Shown: positions 1 through 6,104 of the stretch, one piece after another
Layout: each line of letters begins with the position of its first letter
Numbering within the stretch: position 1 is the stretch's first letter
Assembly (NCBI GenBank): GCA_009704155.1
Contig: WLES01000027.1
Span: forward strand, 1-8,194
DNA length: 8,194 nt
Direction: 5' to 3'
From: Actinomycetota bacterium
Lineage (GTDB): Bacteria; Actinomycetota; Actinomycetes; Actinomycetales; Microbacteriaceae
Position numbers and translations under genes: made by a program
Notes under the pieces: generated by a model
Database searches by the model: none
What the model saw: only the letters and a program-made list of their open reading frames with translations
Told to the model about the DNA's origin: nothing

Positions 1-547
1 GCCTCGCGAGCTCATCCGGGCTCAGAATATTCGGAACCTCTGTGACAAGATCGCGCACAACCTTGACAGCATCGCGTGAGGCGCGGACTGCATCGAGGTC
101 GGGTTTGTGCTTCCCAACAACGGTGATCGACGCCAACGCAGGGGCGTTGTCCGAGGATTTTCTCGTGAACGCTGGAATGGCTGCAAGGGCAGCGCCTTCA
201 GCGACGTGGGTCGATTCAGCCGTATTTGTCGTGGTGAAGGCTAGCGCTAGCGACCCCTTCGCAGCACGGGCGGCAACGCCGGCCGCGTAGCGCAGTGGGT
301 CAAGGACAGGGCTGTCGGCGGGGAGTCCGACCATCACAAGAGTCGTGAACGACGATGTCGGGGGCGCCGGCACGACCGAAAATGAATCATGCTTCCCATC
401 GAATTCGAGACGTGTTGCGGCGTCAAGAACGAAATCGTGGACTTCGCTCGGAGCCGAAGTAGTTCGTACTCCGTCAGCAGGCACGGTGACAGTTACGGCA
501 AGTGTGTCTGCTTTCGGCAAGCGAGCAGCGTGAGCGAGATCAGTCAT
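1..547 (-). CDS. pepA: Leucyl aminopeptidase (peptidase family M17), N-terminal part
   Basis: This gene starts at ATG 547 on the minus strand and runs off the left edge after 182 codons. The visible part is the regulatory/hexamer N-terminal domain of M17 aminopeptidases plus the first residues of the linker into the catalytic domain. Recognisable family signatures are AEGAALAAIPAFTRK (about residues 116-130, equivalent to the usual AEGaaLGaYrF segment) and VRDLVTEVPNILSPDELA (about 164-181, equivalent to RDLVNxPPNxLtPxeLA). The metal ligands and catalytic residues lie beyond the window, so activity cannot be judged. M17 enzymes are about 500 residues, cytosolic, hexameric, two-metal exopeptidases that remove N-terminal residues. 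The start is firm: the codon before the adjacent CAT is an in-frame TGA. No Shine-Dalgarno is visible, and a TANNNT box sits 6 bases upstream of the ATG, suggesting a leaderless message. It is transcribed divergently from the PAC2 gene. Confidence 0.88.
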   Translation of the reverse strand, partial: MTDLAHAARLPKADTLAVTVTVPADGVRTTSAPSEVHDFVLDAATRLEFDGKHDSFSVVPAPPTSSFTTLVMVGLPADSPVLDPLRYAAGVAARAAKGSLALAFTTTNTAESTHVAEGAALAAIPAFTRKSSDNAPALASITVVGKHKPDLDAVRASRDAVKVVRDLVTEVPNILSPDELAR

Positions 548-553
548 ATGTCA

Positions 554-559
554 AGAGTA
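554..559 (-). promoter_or_regulatory. Putative -10 box of pepA (leaderless)
   Basis: On the minus strand this reads TACTCT, a match to the actinobacterial -10 pattern TANNNT. Six bases separate it from the ATG at 547, so a transcript would begin at or next to the start codon. No convincing -35 hexamer is visible. The call rests on position and pattern only. Confidence 0.4.
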
Positions 560-583
560 GAGGTCGGGCGGACGGTAGAGGCT

Positions 584-589
584 TAGCAT
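584..589 (+). promoter_or_regulatory. Putative -10 box of the PAC2 gene (leaderless)
   Basis: TAGCAT matches TANNNT and lies exactly 6 bases before the GTG at 596, so the message may be leaderless. The GGAGGA at 590-595 resembles a Shine-Dalgarno but directly abuts the start codon with no spacer, so it is unlikely to work as one for this start. No clear -35 is visible. Confidence 0.4.
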
Positions 590-595
590 GGAGGA

Positions 596-1501
596 GTGAG
601 CACGAACCAACGGCTTTATCGTGAAACGGAAACTTCGGTCCCGCCCGGGCTGCCACTCGTTATTCTCTTGACCGGATTTATCGATTCGGGTCGAGCGGTA
701 GTCACGGCCAGTCGCCACATTCTCGACTCGACCAAGCACGAGCGAATCTGGACGTTCGACAATGACGAGCTTCTCGATTATCGCGCTCGACGCCCAACCT
801 TTACGTTCGAACAGACTCGACTGACGGGTTACCGCCCACCTGAACTTTCGCTTCGACTTGTCACTGACGAACTGGGTTCACAGTTCCTTCTCCTTAGTGG
901 ATATGAACCCGACTATCGCTGGGAAGGGGCGGCAGAAGCCGTGCTCCAGGCAATCGAGAGGTACGCGGTCTCGACGACGACATGGGTACATGCGATTCCG
1001 ATGCCCGTTCCACACACCCGTCCGCTTGCAATGACGATCAGCGGAAATCGTCGAGAACTCATCGATGCGTATTCAGTGTGGAAGCCGACGACCGAAGTGC
1101 CAGGCACCTTTGTTCACCTCGTCGAGTACATGCTGTGCGAAATCGGTTCTCCTGTCGCCGGTGTTGTCCTGCTCATTCCCCACTACCTGGCCGACGCCGA
1201 CTATCCCGTTGCGACCGTCGGCGTCCTTGACGCCATCACGACGACAACGGGAATAACCTTCCGCTCAGACGCGTTGAGAGAGTCAGGTCGCGATTTCCTC
1301 GTTGAGGTTGCAACCCAAGTGGCCGAGAATGACGAACTTGCGAACGTCGTTGGGTCACTGGAAAAACGCCACGATAACTTCATGGCGGACACCACGCCAA
1401 CATCGCCGTTTGTCGACGATGACGGGAAAATGCCGAGTGCGGATTCGCTCGCGGCGGAACTCGAACGCTTCTTGCGCACGCGTGGTGGGACAGACAACTA
1501 A
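596..1501 (+). CDS. PAC2 family protein (proteasome assembly chaperone-like)
   Basis: This 301-residue protein belongs to the PAC2 family (Pfam PF09754 type) common in actinobacteria, often encoded close to the primary sigma factor gene. Family-like segments are LLTGFIDSGRAV (residues 24-35, the usual ALxGFxDAGxA), DNDELLDYRARRPTFTF (55-71), HTRPLAMTISGNRREL (140-155), IPHYLADADYPVATVGVLDAI (a conserved loop, 194-214) and a C-terminal helix SADSLAAELERFLR (281-294). Eukaryotic relatives help assemble proteasomes. The role of the actinobacterial members is not established, and this window has no proteasome genes, so I assign no function. The length is normal for the family and there are no signal peptide or membrane segments. 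The GTG start is chosen because the family typically begins a few residues before the LY..... segment and because of the -10 box 6 bases upstream. The gene ends 94 bases before sigA and no terminator is visible after it. Confidence 0.87.
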   Translation: MSTNQRLYRETETSVPPGLPLVILLTGFIDSGRAVVTASRHILDSTKHERIWTFDNDELLDYRARRPTFTFEQTRLTGYRPPELSLRLVTDELGSQFLLLSGYEPDYRWEGAAEAVLQAIERYAVSTTTWVHAIPMPVPHTRPLAMTISGNRRELIDAYSVWKPTTEVPGTFVHLVEYMLCEIGSPVAGVVLLIPHYLADADYPVATVGVLDAITTTTGITFRSDALRESGRDFLVEVATQVAENDELANVVGSLEKRHDNFMADTTPTSPFVDDDGKMPSADSLAAELERFLRTRGGTDN

Positions 1502-1509
1502 ACAGCCCG

Positions 1510-1518
1510 TGTTACCCT
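1510..1518 (+). promoter_or_regulatory. Putative extended -10 promoter of sigA
   Basis: TGTTACCCT combines a TGN extension with the TANNNT box TACCCT (1513-1518). It lies just after the PAC2 stop. Transcription would start near 1525, giving a leader of roughly 70 bases before the sigA ATG. No good -35 hexamer is seen at 16-18 bases upstream, which fits an extended -10 promoter. Confidence 0.4.
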
Positions 1519-1528
1519 GATGGGAGTA

Positions 1529-1566
1529 CCCCCGGGGTCGTCGGCATCGCCGATTTGACACGGGGC
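1529..1566 (+). promoter_or_regulatory. Structured sigA 5' leader (hairpin)
   Basis: TCGGC (1541-1545) and GCCGA (1549-1553) form a perfect 5-bp stem with a 3-base ATC loop. It is flanked by CCCCC (1529-1533), followed directly by GGGG (1534-1537), and by a second GGGG (1562-1565) that could extend or compete with the fold. There is no U-run after it, so it is not an intrinsic terminator. It may be only a fortuitous structure, but it lies in what is probably the 5' untranslated region of the primary sigma factor. Confidence 0.3.
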
Positions 1567-1583
1567 TTCCTACTGCCCGAAAT

Positions 1584-1588
1584 GAGGA
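1584..1588 (+). promoter_or_regulatory. Ribosome binding site of sigA
   Basis: GAGGA lies 7 bases before the ATG at 1596. This is the best-placed Shine-Dalgarno on the plus strand of the window and it fixes the sigA start. Confidence 0.7.
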
Positions 1589-1595
1589 TGTCGAT

Positions 1596-3110
1596 ATGGC
1601 GGAACGAAAGAGTTTTGCGGAGCGATTGGGCTTCGGCAAGAAGACCGCTGATCCCGTAGTGGAGAAAGCGCCTGCTAAGCAAGCTGCTGCGAAGCCTGCC
1701 ACCAAAGCTCCTGCGAAGCCTGCCGCCAAAGCTCCTGTGAAGCCTGCCGCCAAAGCTCCTGTGAAGCCTGCTGCTAAAGCACCGGCAAAGCCTGCTGCGA
1801 AAGCGCCTGCTAAAGCTGCAGCAAAGACACCAGCGAAGCCAGCGGCGAAAGCACCAGCTAAACCTGTCGCGAAGGCACCTGCGAAGCCCGCTGCAAAGCC
1901 AGCCGCTAAGGCTCCTGTGAAGCCCGCTGCCAAGCCTGCTGCGAAAGCTGCTGGCGACGACGCGGCGGAAATCATCATCGATGACGAAGAATTTGACGTC
2001 GTAATCACCGTTGGTGAAGACGGCGTAGTCGAGGTTGACGCAGAGGTACCGGCGACGGACGAAGTTCTTGAAATCACCGATGATGAAGCAGAAGATCTGA
2101 AGTCAGTCATGGTTGAAGCTCTCCCGACTGGTGCAATCCGAATCAGTGCGTCTGACGAGGAAATCCAGCCGGTTTCTAACCTCATCACCGGTGCGACGGC
2201 TGACCCCGTCAAGGACTATCTCAAGCAAATTGGAAAGGTCGCGCTCCTCAACGCCGAGCAGGAAGTTCAGCTCGCACTTCGAATCGAAGCTGGGTTGTTT
2301 GCCGAGGAGAAGTGGGCGAAACTCCCTCCGTCTAAGCGCAACAATTCCCGCGAGGGCCGCGAATTGCGAATCATTGCTGACGACGGTGAGCGCGCCAAAC
2401 GCCACCTGCTCGAAGCAAACCTGCGACTCGTCGTATCGCTCGCAAAACGTTACACAGGCCGCGGGATGCAGTTTCTCGACCTCATTCAAGAGGGCAACCT
2501 CGGTCTCATTCGTGCCGTCGAGAAGTTCGACTACACGAAGGGGTTCAAATTCTCGACGTATGCAACGTGGTGGATCCGGCAGGCAATCACTCGTGCGATG
2601 GCGGATCAGGCTCGAACAATTCGTATCCCTGTTCACATGGTTGAAGTCATCAATAAGCTCGCGCGCGTCCAGCGCCAATTGCTTCAAGACCTCGGTCGCG
2701 AGCCCAACCCTGAAGAATTGGCTCACGAACTTGACATGACCCCGGAGAAGGTGCTCGAGGTCCAGAAGTACGGCCGTGAACCAATTTCACTGCACACTCC
2801 GCTCGGCGAAGACGGAGATTCTGAATTCGGCGACCTCATCGAAGATACGGAAGCCGTCGTTCCACTCGATGCTGTGGCCAATCGAATGCTTCTCGTCGCG
2901 CTCGAATCCGTATTGGACTCGCTCTCAGAGCGCGAATCGGGTGTTATTCGGATGCGTTACGGCCTTGGCGACGGTATTCCAAAGACTCTCGATCAAATTG
3001 GAGAGAACTTTAACGTCACGCGTGAACGAATTCGCCAGATTGAATCGAAGACGATGGCGAAACTCCGTCACCCTTCGCGCTCACAAACCATCCGCGAGTT
3101 CCTCGAGTAA
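1596..3110 (+). CDS. sigA: RNA polymerase primary sigma factor SigA/RpoD
   Basis: This 504-residue protein is the vegetative sigma-70 factor, which directs core RNA polymerase to housekeeping promoters. Domains in order are: a short basic N-terminus (1-23); a Lys/Ala/Pro-rich repeat extension (about 24-119); an acidic linker (about 120-170, rich in Asp/Glu); region 1.2 beginning [13 protein letters not shown] (201-213); region 2 with [13 protein letters not shown] (274-286), the [29 protein letters not shown] core (303-331) and [10 protein letters not shown] (339-348); region 3 around [18 protein letters not shown] (353-370); and region 4 with the helix-turn-helix [20 protein letters not shown] (464-483), ending [13 protein letters not shown]. 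All core-binding and DNA-binding regions appear intact. The ATG is preceded by GAGGA at a 7-base spacing. The gene ends in two consecutive TAA codons and a murT-like gene starts 5 bases later, so the two are probably co-transcribed. Confidence 0.97.
   Translation: MAERKSFAERLGFGKKTADPVVEKAPAKQAAAKPATKAPAKPAAKAPVKPAAKAPVKPAAKAPAKPAAKAPAKAAAKTPAKPAAKAPAKPVAKAPAKPAAKPAAKAPVKPAAKPAAKAAGDDAAEIIIDDEEFDVVITVGEDGVVEVDAEVPATDEVLEITDDEAEDLKSVMVEALPTGAIRISASDEEIQPVSNLITGATADPVKDYLKQIGKVALLNAEQEVQLALRIEAGLFAEEKWAKLPPSKRNNSREGRELRIIADDGERAKRHLLEANLRLVVSLAKRYTGRGMQFLDLIQEGNLGLIRAVEKFDYTKGFKFSTYATWWIRQAITRAMADQARTIRIPVHMVEVINKLARVQRQLLQDLGREPNPEELAHELDMTPEKVLEVQKYGREPISLHTPLGEDGDSEFGDLIEDTEAVVPLDAVANRMLLVALESVLDSLSERESGVIRMRYGLGDGIPKTLDQIGENFNVTRERIRQIESKTMAKLRHPSRSQTIREFLE
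1665..1955 (+). repeat. Degenerate 24-base tandem repeat encoding [12 protein letters not shown] octapeptides in sigA
   Basis: From about codon 24 to 119 of sigA the sequence repeats an 8-residue unit close to APAKPAAK (variants [24 protein letters not shown] and half-units KPAA). At the DNA level the period is 24 bases. Neighbouring copies around 1707-1778 are almost identical, while later copies differ mainly at third codon positions (GCT/GCG/GCA, CCT/CCA/CCC). This implies that the protein sequence, rather than the DNA, is being kept. The segment is strongly basic and should be disordered, like the tails of histone-H1-like proteins. Confidence 0.85.
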
Positions 3111-3115
3111 TAACT

Positions 3116-4381
3116 GTGCTGGTCGCTCTCGCGGTGCTCCTCGGACGGTTTGTCCGAGTGGTTACGAGAATGCGCGGTGGCGGGTCGGCTCTTCCCGGCT
3201 GGGTCGTGTTGAAACTCGTCCCCGATTTCGTTGCGCGGGTGATGACGCGGATTCAATCCGACCACGCCGTCCCCGTCGCAGTGGTCACGGGCTCAAACGG
3301 AAAATCGACGACTACATCGATGGCCGTTGCAATTCTTGAGGCCCACGGAAAACGTGTCTTTTCAAATCCATCGGGGGGAAATCTTCCGCAGGGCATCGCT
3401 TCGGCGATGCTCACTGACGTCACGCTGGGCGGGACGCTCTCGGTCGACGCTGTTGTCCTAGAACTCGACGAGGCATACGGCGTTCAACTCGCCGATGCCG
3501 TTCGACCGTCTCACGCGCTGTTATTGAACATCCAAGTTGACCAACTGAATCGCTTTTTCGAACCGGAACGCGTTGTCGAGATGGTGCGTCGTATCGCAGA
3601 GCCTGCCCACACCGTCATCGTGAACGATTCAGATGCCAACACGCGGTCACTCGGCAACCAATTCGCGCCAACCCACGACGTTGTCGGATTCGATGTGGTC
3701 GATCGCGTTGCACCGGACGGCGTTTACGGTGCGAACGCTGGGAACGATGCTGCGAAGGACGCCAGAACACCGCTTGTCAGTGTGACGGCGGTCGACGGGG
3801 TAAACACAACATTGGCTTACGCTGGAGAACCGTTGGCTGTCAGGCTACCGTCACCGGGAGTCCACTATGCCGTCGACGCAGCCGGGGCCCTTGCCCTCGG
3901 TGCACGGCTGTTGGGCGACGAGTTCGATTCATCGGTCGCGGCCAGCGCGATATCTGACATGAAGCCCGTTTACGGTCGCGGTGAGACCGTCGAGGCGTTC
4001 GGCTCACCTCTCACAATTGTCATGATGAAGAATCACCCGAGTTTGCAGGCAAATCTTGACGCGCTGTCAGAAACCCCCGAGTCGTTGTATCTGGCCGTTG
4101 ACGACGGAACCCCTGACCCGTCGTGGATATACGACATCGACCTTTCACGCCTCGACCACGTTGATGTCGTGAGCGGGTCGAAGGCGTGGCAGTGGGAAAC
4201 ACGACTCGCTTACGCTGAAATTCCAACAGGCGTAGTCGAGCAGGATGCGCGGACCGCGTTCGAAGCGTTCGGAACGAACACGTCACCGAAACGACAAAAG
4301 CATCGCACCGCAATCGTCAATTATGAGCAAATGATGGATTTGCGCCGCGAACTCGGCTACATGGAGATTGAGGGCGAATGA
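3116..4381 (+). CDS. murT: MurT-like Mur ligase family protein (lacks the zinc ribbon)
   Basis: This 421-residue protein resembles MurT, the ATP-dependent subunit of the lipid II isoglutaminyl synthase, which activates the alpha-carboxyl of D-Glu in the peptidoglycan stem. The family N-terminus ALAVLLGRFVR...GGGSALPG is present (4-28). The P-loop is TGSNGKSTTT (58-67), the Mur ligase acidic segment is VLELDEAYGV (114-123) and the adenine-side stretch is LLLNIQVDQLNRF (135-147). The C-terminal MurT-type domain has YGRGETVEAFG (286-296), MMKNHPSLQANL (303-314) and DPSWIYDID (334-342); the Asp of this last motif corresponds to the residue thought to serve GatD in the standard complex. The protein has no cysteine, so the usual Cys4 zinc ribbon is absent; the region is about residues 186-225 here. 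It starts with GTG 5 bases after the sigA stop, without a clear Shine-Dalgarno, and is probably coupled to sigA translation. Its last bases overlap the gatD start. Whether it still amidates is uncertain. Confidence 0.85.
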   Translation: MLVALAVLLGRFVRVVTRMRGGGSALPGWVVLKLVPDFVARVMTRIQSDHAVPVAVVTGSNGKSTTTSMAVAILEAHGKRVFSNPSGGNLPQGIASAMLTDVTLGGTLSVDAVVLELDEAYGVQLADAVRPSHALLLNIQVDQLNRFFEPERVVEMVRRIAEPAHTVIVNDSDANTRSLGNQFAPTHDVVGFDVVDRVAPDGVYGANAGNDAAKDARTPLVSVTAVDGVNTTLAYAGEPLAVRLPSPGVHYAVDAAGALALGARLLGDEFDSSVAASAISDMKPVYGRGETVEAFGSPLTIVMMKNHPSLQANLDALSETPESLYLAVDDGTPDPSWIYDIDLSRLDHVDVVSGSKAWQWETRLAYAEIPTGVVEQDARTAFEAFGTNTSPKRQKHRTAIVNYEQMMDLRRELGYMEIEGE

Positions 4382-5076
4382 CTCTCCGAATCGTTCACCT
4401 TTACCCCAGGGAGTTGGGCATGTTTGGTGATGTCGGCAACGTCATCGCCCTGCAAATGCGCGCTCGCTGGAGCGGGATCGTGGCGTCGGTCGAGAGCGTC
4501 GGTGTGTCGGATGCAGTCCCAGAAAACGCTGATGTTTACATGATCGGGTCGGGGAGCACGGCTGGTTTACGCGCTGTTGCAGAAGCAATGCCCACACTCG
4601 CACGGTCACTCACGAGGGCGCATTCGGCAGGCGCGACCGTGGTTGCGATTGGTGCCGGATTGCACCTGCTCGGTTCGCGCGTCGATATTGCAGACGGGGA
4701 GTCGGTTGATGGTGCTGGGTTGATTGATGCGACGAGCACACTGAGGGCGGAGCGCCTTGTCGGTCCGCTGTCCGGAAGCATCGGCAAACAGGGTGTTACC
4801 GGTTACGTCAACAGTGGACACCAACTCATTGGAACATTCAATCCGTTGGTGGAACGGATCGAAGGGCTCTCGATTGAGAGTGATGGCGTCAGTGCCGACG
4901 GCATTCTGGGAACACACCTCCACGGCCCGTTTCTGCCAATGAACCCGAAGTTTGCTGACGACATTATTGAGAAACACACGGGTGTCGCGGTTGACCAGGA
5001 CGACCCGCGCGTCAGCCGTGCGACGGGGGCGGCGAGTCATTCACGAGTTGCACTGCGCCGTGAACTGGGGCTTTAG
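4378..5076 (+). CDS. gatD: GatD-like class I glutamine amidotransferase homologue without catalytic cysteine
   Basis: This 232-residue protein aligns along its full length with GatD, the glutaminase subunit that feeds ammonia to MurT. GatD landmarks are IVHLYPRELGMFGDVGNV (5-22), VVAIGAGLHLLG (88-99), TGYVNSGHQLIG (141-152) and GTHLHGPFLPMNPKFAD (178-194). In active GatD the 88-99 motif reads like AVCAGYQLLG with the nucleophilic Cys. Here the aligned position is Gly92 and the Tyr-Gln pair is Leu-His, and the whole protein contains no cysteine. The ENHGGRT-like motif near 144-150 has also lost its Arg, and the Gly-rich oxyanion segment is IGSGST (56-61). His182 of the LHGP motif remains. From this I infer no glutaminase activity, while conservation of the fold and of the murT linkage suggests a structural or redirected role. 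It overlaps murT by ATGA (4378-4381), the classic arrangement of the pair. Its TAG overlaps the stop of the convergent racemase gene. Confidence 0.85.
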   Translation: MTLRIVHLYPRELGMFGDVGNVIALQMRARWSGIVASVESVGVSDAVPENADVYMIGSGSTAGLRAVAEAMPTLARSLTRAHSAGATVVAIGAGLHLLGSRVDIADGESVDGAGLIDATSTLRAERLVGPLSGSIGKQGVTGYVNSGHQLIGTFNPLVERIEGLSIESDGVSADGILGTHLHGPFLPMNPKFADDIIEKHTGVAVDQDDPRVSRATGAASHSRVALRRELGL

Positions 5077-6104
5077 CCGCCGAATACTCGTCGTGACGTC
5101 ACTGGAATCCCCGTCACGATTTCGTCGCCAATGGTGTTGGTCCAGCTAGCCCAGTCTTCAGCGCTGGGTCCGCCGTGTCCGATAATTCCGACGGACGATC
5201 CGTCGTCAAAGCCAGCGGGCCGCTCAGCAAGCGTGAACAGCGGGTGCACCGCCGTGACGGTGCATCGTTCACCGCCAACGAGGACCCATGCACCCTTCGG
5301 GTTTTGCGGAATTCCATCGTGCCAGCCTGCATGAATTCGAATCGTCGATTCGTCGTGAACTTCGGCGGTTGACCTTAGCGACATGACGGGACTCAAGCCG
5401 AGTTGTTGCCCGCTCGACTCCGAGAAAGGGGAGACCCCGTAGGCAAGAATTCCGAATCTTACAACGTCGTACCGGGCGTCAGCATTGGTGAACCCGGCCG
5501 CGCTTGCAGCGATGTGTCTGATTGTGGGCTTGAGCCCGACCGACGCTGCTGCAGCAATCGCGGTGTCAAACCGGGAGAGCGCGATCCGGTCAGCCTCTTC
5601 GCTCGCGTCCGCAAGATGCGACCAAACGCCGACAACCACGATCAACTTCTGCTTTTCGTGAGCCGCCGCGGCAGAGCACGCTGCGACCCAGTCCGATTCA
5701 GTGAAACCATTGCGGTGGAGACCCGTGTCGACTTTGAGGTGCACCCGTGCCGGTACCTTTTGTAATCGCCCAGCTTCGGCAACGGCGTCTAGCTGATTAA
5801 GGGTTGACACCCCGATGTCGATGCCCTGTGCAACGGCTTCCGCGAAGTCGGTCTCCTGCCCGTGAAGCCACGCAAAGAGTGTTGCGGTGACACCGTGAGC
5901 ACGCAGCGATAACGCCGCTGGGATGTCAAGCACCGCCAGTCCCGTGGCGCCAGCTCTCAGCGCGTTGTCTGCTAGCTCTGTCATTCCGTGCCCGTAGGCG
6001 TGAGACTTCAGCGCAACCCACACACTGGCTGGCGCTGCCGTGTTGACGAGCTTTGCGACGTTTCGTTCAAACGCTGAAAGGTCGATATCGACGTGAAGTG
6101 TCAT
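5073..6104 (-). CDS. alr: Alanine racemase-like protein with PLP barrel but degenerate C-terminal catalytic domain
   Basis: This 343-residue protein has the fold-type III PLP barrel of alanine racemase (L-Ala to D-Ala, for peptidoglycan). Conserved features are the PLP lysine motif ALKSHAYGHG (Lys33, Tyr37), HLKVDTGLHRNGF (122-134), WSHLADASEE (His163), RHIAASAAGF (Ser201) and VRFGILAYG (Arg216). The C-terminal beta domain is abnormal. The segment that normally carries GESVSYG with the catalytic Tyr is missing between AEVHDEST and GWHDGIP (247-265), and the usual GRVCMDQLMVD motif is replaced by TAVHPLFTLAE (284-294). The final SYRVPR-type motif is TSRRV. On its own the protein should therefore lack one of the two catalytic bases. 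I chose the ATG at 6104 because it overlaps the upstream stop as ATGA and has GGA 7 bases before it; the family N-terminus (HVDIDLSAFERN) follows at once. It may act with the upstream short racemase-like protein, or have another PLP-dependent role. Confidence 0.85.
   Translation of the reverse strand: MTLHVDIDLSAFERNVAKLVNTAAPASVWVALKSHAYGHGMTELADNALRAGATGLAVLDIPAALSLRAHGVTATLFAWLHGQETDFAEAVAQGIDIGVSTLNQLDAVAEAGRLQKVPARVHLKVDTGLHRNGFTESDWVAACSAAAAHEKQKLIVVVGVWSHLADASEEADRIALSRFDTAIAAAASVGLKPTIRHIAASAAGFTNADARYDVVRFGILAYGVSPFSESSGQQLGLSPVMSLRSTAEVHDESTIRIHAGWHDGIPQNPKGAWVLVGGERCTVTAVHPLFTLAERPAGFDDGSSVGIIGHGGPSAEDWASWTNTIGDEIVTGIPVTSRRVFGG

Noticed and set aside
1555..1560. TTGACA as a -35 box of sigA
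   Set aside because: The matching -10 position would hold CGAAAT, not TANNNT, and transcription would start inside or after the sigA ribosome binding site.
1707..1955. CRISPR-like or intergenic tandem array
   Set aside because: The repeats are contiguous, in frame, without spacers, and encode the Lys/Ala/Pro tail of SigA.
1355..2212. Long minus-strand reading frame rich in Ala/Gly/Phe repeats
   Set aside because: It is antisense to the sigA Lys/Ala/Pro repeat and to the end of the PAC2 gene. Its repeats are the reverse complement of the GCN-CCN-AAR codons, and no family resemblance or ribosome site was seen.
2103..2739. Open frames of about 207 residues on both strands inside sigA
   Set aside because: They lie within the conserved core of the sigma factor and have Ser/Arg-rich shadow composition.
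5131..5765. Plus-strand reading frames opposite the longer racemase gene
   Set aside because: They are shadows of the minus-strand gene, with no recognizable domains or ribosome binding sites.
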